A DNA stretch of 64,000 bases, from contig RSEE01000059.1 of the NCBI GenBank assembly GCA_003971905.1, forward strand, positions 1-64,000. Reading direction: 5' to 3'. Origin of the DNA: Moniliella sp. 'wahieum'. Taxonomy: Eukaryota; Basidiomycota; Moniliellomycetes; Moniliellales; Moniliellaceae. Position numbers and translations under genes: made by a program. Positions 21,616 to 33,399 of this stretch are shown one piece after another; position 1 is the stretch's first letter; every line of letters begins with the position of its first letter. Under the pieces are notes generated by a model that searched no databases, was not told the DNA's origin, and worked only from the letters and a program-made list of their open reading frames with translations.

Positions 21616-23051
21616 GGCCACAGCCAAAGCCACAGCCACAGTTGGCGTACAAGCTGATACTTTCCCCCGCCCGCCGCGCACTCGCACCCGTACCCGCACC
21701 CGCTGGCTCCTTCAACCATCAACTCCCCCTGGTGCTGGCGTCAGGACTGCGCGAATTGCGCCTGCCCTCGGACAATGCGCGAATGAGGAAGCACCAGTCC
21801 ATGCCTGCGTCTATGCTGCGGGTTAGTTGGGCCACTGTCTTGGCTGACCAAGAGATGTGATGCAATACAGTCTCCGTTGATCGTTGCACGTTGATCGTCG
21901 TTCGTCGATCGTCGATCGTGGATCGTGCCACCGCCCCACAGCCATCATATACTTCTCCGTTTTTTTCTTCTTCTTCCCACTCACTTGGTCGTACGCCACA
22001 CCAGAAAACCCATGGCACAATAACAAAACAATCCCAACCATGCTACCTGCTTCGCTGTCCTACGGTCCTCCTATTCTACTTGAGTCTTTCCATCGCGCGT
22101 GCACATGCTGTGCCCTAGCGAGCGCACGTGTCCTTCCTCCCTCCAGTGGACACTTCACCTCTTCTCCAGCGATTTTTCCAATTTGTCCAGCCCTCAATCA
22201 CGTGGTATCCTACCAGACCCAACCTCTGTCTCGTCAGTCTTTTCCTGTTCGTTCCAAGTAAAAAAGATCCAGGCGCTCCTGTTCGTACAAAACGTCCACG
22301 CTCTTTGTGTTCGTACAAACGCCAGGCTCTTCCTGTTCGTACAAAAGGTCTATATAGGCTCTCCTCTGTCCTGCCTATGTCTGCCTCCCAACCCAGGGTC
22401 TCCTTTGTCCTGCGTATGTCTGTCTCCCGACCCACCCTAGGTATGCGCTATAGGTCTACCTTCCCCCCCCCCTTCCCCCCCTTCCTCACCTCACCTCACC
22501 TCACCTCCCGCCGACCCAGACGGCCCACATTCTTTTCAAACGCTAGGTCTACCTTCGTTAGCAGCCTTGCTGTCCTCTCTACCTTCGTTAGCAGCCTTGC
22601 CACGCGCTTCTCCCCTCCCCCCCCCCGAACTGTTTCCGCCCTTTCGTACCAGGGCCAGGCGAATGACATTTGGTCCCTTTGTAGTACACACACGTACTCG
22701 GTACGGAGGCGCAGTATGCCAACTACCTCTCTTATGTATGGCAGCTCTTCGTTCCTTCGCTCCAGTATACAGGGAGTATACAGTTTACTTTATCCGCACG
22801 GTGACGGTGAATCACCCCCCCCCCCCCCCCCCAAGTATAGATGGATGCAGAGGTGGAAACGTGTACCTATATCCCGCTGGGGAGGCGTGGGATAATCCGG
22901 GGTCTTGAGTGAGCTCATTGAGAGCTCATTATTGAGAGGTGATTGCGCGACAGAGAGATATATACTCTACTAAACTAAACAGGTATACCAGGTACCTCTC
23001 TGCGTTCCAGCTGCAGCACGGCTGCTTGGTACATTGCCCTTCCCGCCTTCA

Positions 23052-23108
23052 GATCTCACATCTCACATCTCACATCTCACATCTCACATCTCACATCTCA
23101 CATCTCTC
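23052..23108 (+). repeat. (CATCTCA)n heptanucleotide array
   Basis: About seven perfect 7-bp units of CATCTCA. The same unit in the opposite orientation (GTGAGAT) forms the array at 11653-11686. Confidence 0.9.
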
Positions 23109-23196
23109 GTCTCAGCGATACGATTAGGGCGTGTGGAGAACGAGCGAATCCAATCCCTGAATAAGGTGCCACGTACTGAATAGAGAGAGGAACAGT

Positions 23197-23246
23197 ACTA
23201 GACAGTAGACAGTAGACAGTGGACAGTGGACAGTGGACAGTGGACA
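23197..23246 (+). repeat. (GACAGTA/GACAGTG)n heptanucleotide array
   Basis: About seven 7-bp units. The first read GACAGTA and the rest GACAGTG, so one variant spread within the array. Confidence 0.9.
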
Positions 23247-24943
23247 CAGGGACAAGGGCAAAGCAGGGTAAATATTACATCCCTCTCCATTATTGTGCTG
23301 TACGACGTGCCTATATATATACACGGCTGCGGACTGTGTATGTGAAATTTCCATGTTCTGCGTCTTGGGATAAAGCACATTGTTTGCCTATGGGGCATAT
23401 AAAACTTTGCTTATTGTTTTCCCGTGATCGGCGCCGTAGCATTATCTCTTTCCCGTTATAATGCCTCCGCTTGCAAATATCCCAACAAGCTGCGAAAGCA
23501 CATACCAACAAGGCAGAAGGCGAACAAGGCAGACATCTCCTCCAACACTATTATTATAGGTTGCATGCTAGCTACTAGTATAATATCAACGCCACTGACA
23601 TTTAGTGCTCGACTATATACCCTTCTATAGATTGTCTTCGTCGCTGTTGATGGTGTGGTTCACATATGCTTGCTTCGCCGTTGATGCAGCATTCCTATTC
23701 AAACTCTTCATCTTCGCTGGCAGGGTCCAAAACAGATGCGTGGGACGGACGACTGGTCCACGCAATGGGCCTACGCCGCCTCGTCGCGCCCTCCGACGGT
23801 ATGCTGAAGGGGCATCACCCACAGCAGCCCGGCGGCGTTGAGCAATCACTTGCGCCAGTGTTTCGGCATCGCGCTGCTCTGTGCTCGGTTGTCCCAGGCG
23901 CAATTGAGGTTGCTGTGGCCCTTTGGAGGGGTTTCAATGCGTACTCCACCAGCATGCTTGAGATGCGCAACATGCCAAATAGAAGGCGTGGTGATTGTGA
24001 TCGCCTCCTGCGCCCCCCCTGCGCCAATATCATGGATCGCCTCGGAATGGCCGTTTGGATCAATCTTGCACTTGCTCGAGCAGCAATGCTGTAGCCCTAC
24101 AAGGTTGCCAATCCGCTTTATCCGGGTCCAAAATGATCATCAGCCAGAGTGTTGCAACACAATACAAACACGTGGATATAGGGATGGTAAACGTACACTG
24201 GCCAAGGCGAATCGTTCAGCATGGCGGGGCAATTCTTCCACGATGCGGCAATCGGATTCAGGCTGAACACGCCCAGTTACAAGCATTGGCTTATAGACAA
24301 TCCAGACCGAATCCAGGGGACCGTGCACCTTGTCAGTTGCAACGCCAATGGATTGAACCTCACCAATCGTAAACGGAGCTTGGTTCCCGGATGGCTGGTC
24401 GGGACCTTCCATACATGGTTACCCGGTGACCTTCACTTACCACTTCCCCGGTTTGGGCGACCACATTCTGGCTTGGGTGAAATGGGGTAAGTGAGCGATA
24501 GCTACTTTGCGTGGCAAGTCTTTGGGTCCCAGTGCACTGCCATGCCTGGCAATGCATCGTACATCAGCCGCGGTCCTGTCCTGTCTGCCTTGTTTCGACA
24601 TCGCATTGCAGGATCTTCAATCTCCAATCTCCCAGCTCCACGCTCCAAGCTCCAAGCTCCAAGCTCCAAGCTTCAGCTCGCGGAATTCGGGGCGAGGCGA
24701 CGGCGATGCGCCTCGCTTGCGCCCTTCTCTGTTGCGAATCCCCCCGGCCTGGATGCTGACGCTGAAGCACAGCACAGCACTCGATCCGGTTGTTGGGCCC
24801 GGTCTGAATTCGAAACCACAGCAAGAGATGGTCAGAGCAAGGGCACACACACACACATATATCTTCGGCTTACTAGTTGCCGTAGCTCATCCGAAGATAC
24901 AGATGTGTTACAAAAGATGAAGTACGCCCGCAGTTCGCAAACA

Positions 24944-25054
24944 GGCGAGATAGCGAAGTGGTCTAACGCGCTGTGTTAAGGAGTTTTCCATTGGATTTGA
25001 TGGACACCTCAACCGCAGTCCTCCGGGGCGTGGGTTCGAATCCCACTCTCGTCA
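24944..25054 (+). tRNA. tRNA-Leu (AAG), intron-containing
   Basis: Begins GGCGAGATAGCGAAGTGG. The acceptor GGCGAGA pairs with TCTCGTC (one G-T), and the T arm is GTGGG-TTCGAAT-CCCAC. The anticodon stem CTGTG pairs with CGCAG, the loop starts TTAAGG giving anticodon AAG, and an intron of about 32 bases follows position 37. A class II variable arm (TCCTCCGGGGC) supports Leu. T-rich terminators follow at 25055-25070. Confidence 0.92.
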
Positions 25055-25494
25055 CTTTTCTTTTTTTTTCAGCGATGCCATTTAAACCCAAGGCCTAAGG
25101 GTCTCAGGTGGATCATCGATCAGGGGATCGATCAGCCCAGTGCCTGTGCCTCTGTTGTGTTGCCATCCAGGCAGGCAAGCAGGCCTTGGGAGGATGATGC
25201 CAACCCGGGATGGCGTCCCGACCACACCTCTCTTGGCATTCACTCTCGCCATCTATCTAATACTTCCGAAACCATGCGCCGACCACGGGGAGCTAGTTGG
25301 CCGACCCTCTGTGCCAGCAACGCGCCAATGGCTACGAGAATGCTACCTTCAGATGGACACGTGGAGGGGGGGGGGGGGGGTAGAGATCTCAATGAAAGTG
25401 TAAGAGTAAGAGTTAAGTGTAAGTCCAAAGCTAGCATGCATGCATCTGCGACGAAAATTCGCTGGCAAAACCACAGAAAAAGAAAAGGGTTAGG
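25055..25494. other. Spacer, no gene
   Basis: Between the tRNA-Leu terminator and the Rab stop codon. It includes a G12 run near 25368-25380 and AAGTGTAAG-like repeats. Nothing coding is supported. Confidence 0.5.
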
Positions 25495-26440
25495 CTAGGA
25501 ACAGCACCCCGAATCTTCTTTCTACCCGAAGCAGCGACATTGAGCGTGCCAGCCGCGCACCCGCGCCTGTCCCAGCCGCGCTGGAGGTCCCTTCCTCGCC
25601 CTGCTTGGCCTTGACGTCCCGCGCGAGAAAGAAGGCTTCCTCCACATTCGTGTTACTCTTTGCTGACGTTTCGACGTAGCTCAAGCCCAGTTCTTCTGCT
25701 AGTGCTTGACCTTGCTCGGTCGTGATCACCCGCGCATCGTCACTGTCGCACTTGTGCCCACGAGGATCTTGCACACCCCTCCGATGCGTGTTGCTCAATA
25801 TTGGCGTACCACGTGCGGACGTCTAGTTGCCAAGCAAGTGGAGGCAAGAGGGCAAGGGAAGGGAAAGCGCGGGGTTAAGGGTTAGTTCGGTCTGGTAAGT
25901 CTGTGATAAGGGAGCGTAGAAAGGAGCGAGACGAGAGACGTACTGGTAAACGAACGCTCATCAGTCAGATCAAACACGATCACGATCCCCATCGCACCGG
26001 TAGTACGCCGTGGTGATCGTCCGGAACCGTTCCTGGCCCGCTGTGTCCCACTGTGAGAGAAGAAAGAAAAAAGGAAAGAAAGAGTCCCAGACCGAGTCAG
26101 TACATGCTCGCCTCCCACATACATCTCCGCCCTCCGCTCTCGCCCTCCGCTCTCCGCTCACCGCTCTCCGACCTCCGACCTCAGATCGCAGACCGCAAAG
26201 CGCAAATCATAGACCACTCCCCATCCTTCCAGCACACACCAAGCACGGTACGCACATCTGAAGCTTAACCCGCTTACCATCCAAGTCGATAGTGCGAATC
26301 TTAAAGTCGATACCGATGGTGGTGATGAACGACGGCGTCCACTGGTCATCGCAGAACCGTAGTAGCAAACATGACTTGCCCACGCCCGAGTCGCCAATAA
26401 GAAGAAGCTTGATCAGGTAGTCGTAGTGCGGTGACGGCAT
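25495..26440 (-). CDS. Rab8/Sec4-family small GTPase
   Basis: Rab8/Sec4 (Ypt2 in S. pombe) drives Golgi-derived vesicles to the plasma membrane. Start [23 protein letters not shown] with the P-loop at residues 16-23; switch I includes [18 protein letters not shown]; then [37 protein letters not shown] and ETSAKSN. Two introns are inferred: 26051-26255 (donor GTGCGT) and 25823-25944 (donor GTACGT, acceptor TAG), giving about 206 residues, the family length. At least five one-base gaps break the frames, for example CGGTGCG where a further G restores YYRGAMG. The C-terminal frame with one more G in the GGGG near 25502 would end RGCCS, a plausible prenylation site; without it the end is unprenylatable. 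Confidence 0.9.
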
Positions 26441-26753
26441 CCCAACGTCTTGACAATTGCAATCCGTCGGCGGGTGGTGGAAGGGACGCGTGCTTAGCGC
26501 TTAGCCTTCGCGTCCACCGTCCACCTGCGTTGGGTTTGCAAGCGCACACGACAGTGGGGTGATCGGTGACCAGTGACAGGTGACTGGGCACGCTAACGCG
26601 CTAATGCGCTAATGCATGCTCAGAGATCGGCATGGCACGCCCGTGTCGTGTCGCACATGACGCATGACGTAACTGGCAGGGTCACTAGGCCACTAGGCCC
26701 CCCCGAGGTGGGCGTCAGCACATGATATGTGCATGCGCTGTGGAGCCAATAAC
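26441..26753. other. Rab upstream region
   Basis: Intergenic DNA with CGCTAATG repeats (about 26590-26615). It should hold the Rab promoter. No TATA box stands out. Confidence 0.4.
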
Positions 26754-26837
26754 GGCCTCTTGGCGCAGCGGGTAGCGCGTGAGATTCCAGTTTGTTCTGG
26801 CTCCTCAAGGTCATCCGTTCAAATCGGGTAGGGGTCA
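26754..26837 (+). tRNA. tRNA-Trp (CCA), intron-containing
   Basis: Begins GGCCTCTTGGCGCAGCGGG. The acceptor GGCCTCT pairs with AGGGGTC (wobbles), and the T arm is ATCCG-TTCAAAT-CGGGT. The loop TTCCAG gives anticodon CCA. The gene is about 11 bases longer than an intronless tRNA, placing a short intron after position 37. The anticodon stem TGAGA faces CCTCA, leaving an A-C mismatch next to the loop, which could be a one-base error. T runs follow from about 26841. Confidence 0.88.
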
Positions 26838-29800
26838 TTCCTTTTTGTTTTTTTTTGCTCATCCGGGCTGCATCCGACGCTTCGAAATCCAGATTTCGCC
26901 ACCGGACAACGCCACAACTTGGAAAGGAAAACGCTCCGTTCACCATGTTAGGGTGTCCATGCAGCCATTACAGCCATTGCAGCCATCCCTCGCACCAACA
27001 AGGACGTCGACCACCCGTCCTGCAGGACCTCGTTTTGGTTTTGGTTTTGACGCACGCCTCCCCAGACAGAGGTCGTCTCGTTTCAATTCCAATTCGGGCG
27101 TGCACCACGATGATACGTCGGTTGCACGCGGTGGGAAGTAGCGTGCAGGCATATCCTTCGCTTTTCCAGACCGAAGACTGGGGATGCAGTGCGAGCGGAT
27201 ACGATTCCGAACGTGGGTGGTACACATGGGACATATGAGAGCGATAATACATCTCCTGTGTGACACTAGGTTCTTCTTCAAAAGGGGCTTCCAACTACTT
27301 ACACATGGCTTAAGGTGGTGGCCGTTTTGGCGGCGTGGTTACACCCCGCGTGTCGTATGTCATGGCCTCAGTACATAGGTGGTGTACAACCCATCTCGCC
27401 AAAGTGACTCTTAGTCCAATACGTTTTTGGCACCTTGGTACTACGCGTATAAAGCACACGGTTTTTGCTCCATCACGACGCACTGATGGGAACCAAACGG
27501 ATCTGAAGAGGACTCTTGGTATATTACCCGCAGGGATATAGGTCTCTCTCTCCCGATGTGCAACACTGGAATCGCTTTGTTCCAAGAATATACCCTCCAT
27601 TATCTTGACTGGCTACGATTCTTCTTGGCCCACTCCAAACGAGCCGGACGAGCCGGTTGCGGAGGGAAGAAACAGAATCGTAGCAGACAGGAAATTGAAG
27701 ATCAGGCGTGCAAACTATGGAGACAACGGGACTAGGACAACGTTTGACCAGCCCGGAAGAGAGGTGGACCATGCCCACACCTCGAGGGACTCAGTCGGGA
27801 GCACAGAACGACAAGATCATAGGTTCGGGAAAGCAAAGTGGTGCACCAGAACCGTCGGCACCGATGGAATGTAGGGGGATATCTATGGGAAACGCCAGCA
27901 GCACAACTAAATGTACCAATAGGGAGACGTGTATCCACACAACACCTATTCTACCAGTTTTGACGATGAGGAATGTGGAAGAATGAGGACACAAGGATGC
28001 TGTACCCTCAAGCTTGAAAAGCCACCGAGAAGACCACATGTTCTCCCATTGGATTAAACTAGCGAAGGAGCGGCGTTTAGTTGGTGGGGACGATTCAATA
28101 TTCATCGATCATCGTTCCCAGACCCACCATGTTCATGTTCATCTTCATCCGTATCCATTGGTGGTTCATCGCAGTATTATAGCTGTGTCATACTCATATG
28201 TCATGGAGCGCTTGGAAGAGACCCCAGTGGAGGATCAATGTATGATGATCAGAATGATGCATGGTGTGCTACCGAGGACTGAGGTACTGATGTGCCAGCG
28301 GCGAAACGTCGTCGGATCCTTTTCTCACTGGTTCGTTCGTCTGGGATTTCTCCATGGGATTTATACTGACTGAACCATGACACACATCAACGACGGTAGG
28401 AACCGCTGTGCACCGGATGGGCCCACGAGCGCCATGAGGTGCATGAGGCAAGTAAGTCCTCTATTAGAGCTTCGCCACTTCGCCACAGCGATTCCGCCCT
28501 CACCTGCATCAGCTGATACCAAAAGAAAAGCTGAACGGAGACGGGATGAGGTGAATATTGAATGGACTGGGGACACTCAGCTGAGGACTGAGACTCAGTA
28601 CTCAGGCTGAGCCGCTGAACGAACCCGAGCCGCTTCAACCTCCGGTCCTGCATCCGGCATCCTGCGGGAAAGCCGTGCTCGGCGCCGAGCTCGGGGCAGC
28701 GCTCACATATCGTACTCACGCGCTCACGCGCTCACGTGCTACGTTGAAAAGTCCATAGGTCCATAGTTCTCTGTTCCCTGTTGCATGTTACATGTTACAC
28801 TGCCCAACGCACCGAGGACTTGGTACACTCGGTACTCAGTTGAGTACTCAGTCTGAGTTACTCAGATCGATCACAGTTCCCGACTGGACATTTTCCCACG
28901 CCGCACGTGGCCCCGTCGCTCCTTGCTTCAAGCTTCAAGCTTCAAGCTTCAAGCTTCAAGCTAACTTTAAGCTTGTCGATCGATCAGGCTCTTCAAGCTT
29001 CAAGTTCTTCGAGCTCCAAGCTCCAAGCTCCAAGCTCCAAGCTCCAAGCTTCTGTTGATTCGTGTACTTCCAGTCTCAGAGCGGTTGACAGCAAAACCTA
29101 GGCCAGCTCAACGTTGAGTTCAACGTTCAACATTTGAACGCTCAATGGATCGTATGTATAAGATCGACCGATGAACCATGTCGATCAACTCGATGAAATA
29201 CATTCTTTTCCGCCGTGCCATCCATCATCGGCATCATCCTGTGTGGCATCTGGATCCGATTTGTAATAGTTAATAGCGCCTCTGCTCGTCTGGAGGGCCG
29301 GAGCCAAAGCCAAACAGCTTGCCAAACAGCTTGCCAAACAGCCGGGCCCTGTTTGCCCTGGCTTGCCCTAGCCGGGGGCGCTCCAGCCACCTGTCGCAGT
29401 TGTGTTGCCATCCGTCGTTCTCCAAGCCTTGGCCTGAGGCTTGAAACTTGGGCTTAGGGCCTGAGGCCCTGGAGTGGCTGGCAGCTGACAGTTGGCAGTG
29501 GCAGGTGGCCGCTAGTTGCCGGTGCAGGATGCAAGATGCCCGTAACGGCGTAACGCGTAATAACCGGTAACCAGTGTCGTAGAACGTAGAACCCAGACAG
29601 CCTTCCCCATTGGCCATTTGCAATTCCCCTAGCCACTAGCCACTCGCCACTAGCCACTGTCAGGGTGGGCTAGGGTACCCTTTTGTTTCAAGCCAACGGC
29701 CACCGGCTACGACAGCCGACAGCCGAGCGAGGCGTGAGTTCTCAGAGCCTTGGGGGACGCTGTCATGTCAGCGTCAGCACTGGACATGCCAGCACGAAAC

Positions 29801-31078
29801 CCGCCGCTCACGCTCAGGCCTCAGGCGCTCAGATCACCGGTAGCTCACACCCGGGAATTAAAAAAGTATCCGGCTGCCAGATGCAACCCTACTGGCCCTT
29901 GCCCCCATTGTGCTGCGGTGCTCGATCCGAAGCTTCAAGCTTCAAGGCCGGCTCAGTCGCTCCGATCGATCCGATGAAGACCTGGCAACGGCGTTTGAAA
30001 TTGGACAGAGCAGGCGGACGCATCAACCATGGATATCATGGATGGTCCCCGGTGCTGGTCGGCTTTGGCGGATGTAGTGCTCCGTAGGCCGCAACTTCCA
30101 CCGATCACTTTGACCAGGTGGTAGTTGTTCAATGTTCAGTTGTTCAAGCGTCCAGGCGTCCAAGCGTTCCTGGCCAGCGGGCACAAAGGCCTCGCAGGGC
30201 ACAGCGCCACCGCATCATGCATCAGCATCCGCATGCATGCACGCACGACCACTCAGCCCGAGCACACTCGGCCTCTGCCTCCGCTGCTGAGTCCATCCGC
30301 CGCAAGCCGCACCTGCTGGTGAACGTTGAACGTTGAACGTTTGAACGTTCAGACAGGCAGTGCCACACACCCGCCAGCCTCCCGCCGGAGCCGCCATGTC
30401 GCGGCAACACGCCACGTTCCCATGCTGGCCTGCTGCACGCCCCGTGCAGCCCAGCACGGCGCAGGCGCCGTGCCCAAATCAAATTATGCTTTCGCCCAGT
30501 GCCCCGTGCCCCTCTTCCCCCCGTACGTAGGCAATATGCGCCGTGCAGTGCATGCCACATGTCGCGCGTCAAGGTCACCGGTCACCGGTCACTACCGCAT
30601 GCACTATCGTCATTGCCATCACCCATCCACATCACCCACCCGCGGCCCGGTTCGAGTGCAGCTGCTGCGATCCCACTGGGTTCCGGCTGGACGCCTGACG
30701 AGTGACTAGTGGCTGCTGGCCGGTGACCGTCACCGCTGACCAAGCCAACATGCACCAGGACACACTCCCTCGGCGCGGGCGGGGCAGCAGTTAGGATGCA
30801 GCATGGGTGTGGCCCGGGGCCAGTGTCGCGGCGACACACTGTCCCGCTGCGCGTGCGGCGGCAGCACGCAGGCCGGCGAGGCCGAGCGGATGGGTGAGGG
30901 CGGAGGTGCGACAGGTGATATGCCCGGGCGTGCGCTGGCCGGCTGGGCGCCGCACTTTTTTTGGCCAATGCGCGGGGCACTCTACGGGTACGGTCTAGCA
31001 GCCAGCCAGCCAGTCCGTCCCGCCCCATTCAGTCCCCCGCCACCACCACCACCACCACCCTTCCTCCCGCCCCGGGCG
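26838..31078. other. 4.2-kb spacer with heptamer repeats, no supported gene
   Basis: From 26.9 to 28.6 kb the DNA looks unique, with moderate GC and only short frames; the longest (28014-28373, plus, 119 codons) matches nothing I know. From 28.7 to 30.6 kb it is dominated by short repeats: (GCTTCAA)n at about 28922-28963, (AGCTCCA)n at about 29010-29048, a 12-bp CAAACAGCTTGC repeat near 29315, CACTAGC units near 29630-29658, TGAACGT units near 30318-30346 and ACCGGTC units near 30573-30594. The last 500 bp are GC-rich and probably hold the promoter of the next gene. Confidence 0.5.
28922..29048 (+). repeat. Paired heptanucleotide arrays (GCTTCAA)n and (AGCTCCA)n
   Basis: Two arrays of exact 7-bp units about 45 bp apart. 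The two units differ at two positions (CTTCAAG versus CTCCAAG), so one probably arose from the other. Related (AGCTCCA)n repeats occur at 24638-24675 and in short form near 48930. Confidence 0.9.
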
Positions 31079-33399
31079 ATGCCGACGCCCATCCCCATCC
31101 ACGCCGGCTCGTCCGGCTCTGGCGCCAGCCCGTCCGACCATGCGTACCCCAACCTTCCCGACGGCCGCCGCGGCTCGCTCTTTGGCTCCTCCCTCACCAC
31201 CCATGAGCTTTGGCGCCGGCTCCCTCGCCGGCTCCTTTGCGCCCATGTCCATTACCAACAACTCCTACGGCCGCTCCCCCTTCACTGGCGGCCACTCCTT
31301 CCGCTTCTACGCCGCCGGCACCTCCGCCTCCTCTGGCGCGGTGGCACCGCCTTTGGCGGCGCTGGCATGTCGTACGGCCGCGACAGCACGATGGAGTACG
31401 TGTGCTTGTGCTTGCGTTGGTTGCTGCTCTTGCTGCAGCCCCCCGCCCCCCCCCCGGTTGCCCCCAGACCAAACTAACCTGCCTCTCCCTCTCTCTCGTT
31501 CACAGCCCCTTTGACCCCCACATGTCCAAGTTCGGCACCTCCATCGGCTCGGACCACGCCGGCCTCGCGGGCTCGCTGCGCCCCAACCAGCTCGAATCCA
31601 CCTTCTGCCGCAACTTCACCTGCTGCGGCTTGGACCTCCCCGACCTCCACGACTTGCTCCAGCACTACGAAGAGCAACACGTCCGTCTCGACGATGCCGA
31701 GGACGCTCCTCCACCGGGCATGGTCCATGACGATGGCAGTTCCGAACAATCTTCCAATTCGTCCAACCCCTCCAGCCCAGCTGCTGCTGCTGCCGCCGCG
31801 GCAGCCGCAGCCGCAGCGGCGGCGCAGGCCCACGCTCAGACAAACGGTGTCCGGCCCTTGTCTGCCAACGCTGCTGCGCTCGCTGCGGTCAACCAACGGA
31901 AACGTGCGATGAACGCATTCCACAACCCTTCGTCTTCCTCGACAGCCTCCCCGCTCGGCGGGCTGCAAAGTTCCTTGAGGCATCTCTCTACCCCGCGTCG
32001 CTCTGGTTCTCCCTTTGCCGGTGCCGTGCCGGAGGAGACATCGGGACTGGATCCCCTGCTTGGCACCCAGAGTGCTACTTCGGGACTGGGCGCGTTGACC
32101 CTCCGCTCTCAGACGCAGGAGGACCATGGTCTGCCCTCCTGTGCGCCGCCCAACTTGTTTTTCCCCGCGACTGGTGGTGGTGCCTCGGCGCAGGGTGCGG
32201 CAGCAGGCTTGCCTCCTCCTACCCCTTCTACCGTCCCCGGTACGCCCCATTCGCGCGCGGCGACGCCCAAGCCACCTTCGCTCCAGCCGGGCGGATCCCA
32301 GCGCGCCAGTCCGTCCGCCGAGACTCCCAAGTTCGATACCAAAACCGTCATTGTCACCCCGGGCAACGTCGACAAACCGTACAAGTGCCCTTCACCCGGG
32401 TGCGACAAGGCGTACAAGCAGATGAACGGTCTCAAGTACCACCGTGTCCATGGCCACTGCAACCAAAACCTCTTGGCGCCCTCTGCTGCTGCCTCGGGCG
32501 CTTCCGCACCCCCGACCCCACAAGGTCCTACCCTCACCCTCATGCTTCCCCTGGCCTCGCTCACCCGGGTCCTATCCCGGCCCCAGGCCACCCCCCAGGC
32601 ACCATGAACTTGATCCAACGTCCTCTGTTTGGAGCTACCGCTCCGCCCATCACAACTACCACCCCGGCTAACGTACTGGCCACCACCACTTCCACCACTA
32701 GCTCCGTCGGTGCCCCCGGCCCGTCCCTCGGCTCCCTCTCAGCTACCGCCGACCCCGCGAACGCCAACCCGAACGCCAACCGGCCGGGCCACCGTCGATG
32801 CTCTCGATCCCACTGGGCTTGCCGAACGCGCACGGCGGGATGAACGGGGTGCGCAGGTGGGCCAAGGAGGGTTTTTCGGCCCGCTAGCGTCGGGCGGAAC
32901 GGTGGGTCCTTCAGTGCCAGGCTTGAGCGGCGTACCACTGGACGCGCGGTCGCTGTACGTGTGCCAGGTAGGCACGTGTGGCAAAACGTACAAGAACCTC
33001 AATGGGCTGCGGTACCATTACCTGCACTCTGGCTCGCATGGTCTGTTGGGGTTGCAAGTGTTGCATGCCCATGGTGGTGGCAGTTCGGCCAAAATGGGCT
33101 TGGATGGCAAAGCTATCGTGTCCACCGCGACGCTTGCGCCGGAAGAAGTCGCTCGTGCAGCCCGTTTGGCCGCGGAGATGCAGGCTAAAAAGGCTCATGT
33201 TACCCAGCGCACCGTGGAGATGATCCAGGCGCAAGCGTTGGCCGGTGGAGGACCAGGTCACAATCATAAACAGGCTCAGGAAATGCAGGCGATCGTCGAT
33301 GCTGATACTGCGCCTCAGTTTGATCATGATCAGGATCAGGATCGGATCATGAAATGGCCCTCGATGCGATGGACACTGATCTTTGATTCTTTTCTTTGA
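31079..33399 (+). CDS. Sfp1-like C2H2 zinc-finger transcription factor
   Basis: Sfp1 in yeast activates ribosomal protein and ribosome biogenesis genes. The ATG at 31079 gives MPTPIPIHAG, then a Gly/Ser-rich region; an intron (31396-31505, donor GTACGT) follows. Exon 2 carries a degenerate first finger (STFCRNFTCCGLDLPDLHDL then HYEEQH), an acidic Asn/Ser tract, about 15 consecutive alanines (31786-31830), long Ser/Pro/Thr-rich linkers, a finger KPYKCPSPGCDKAYKQMNGL with HRVHGH (about 32375-32460) and a last finger LYVCQVGTCGKTYKNLNGL with HYLHSGSH (about 32953-33040). Paired fingers with N-GL-(K/R)-YH wording are typical of Sfp1 proteins. The frame shifts once in exon 1 and again near 32600-32850 between the last two fingers. 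The end at 33399 is in a repetitive tail and uncertain. Confidence 0.85.

Larger units (their letters stand above)
21616..24943. other. Repeat-rich spacer, no confident gene
   Basis: Holds imperfect tandem repeats around CCTGTTCGTACAAAA (22275-22350), GTCTCCTTTGTCCTGCGTATG variants (22355-22435), two copies of CTACCTTCGTTAGCAGCCTTG (about 22550-22600), a poly-C run (about 22806-22825), and two 7-bp arrays listed separately. On the minus strand between about 24490 and 23630, frames with balanced composition (for example VGEV/GPLDSVW-like words near 24330) hint at a broken gene with a GTAAGT intron, but I could not assign it. A (AGCTCCA)n array lies at 24638-24675. Confidence 0.45.

Noticed and set aside
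31474-32250. 258-codon minus-strand frame opposite the Sfp1-like gene
   Set aside because: Antisense shadow of GC-rich coding sequence; no domain and no splice signals.
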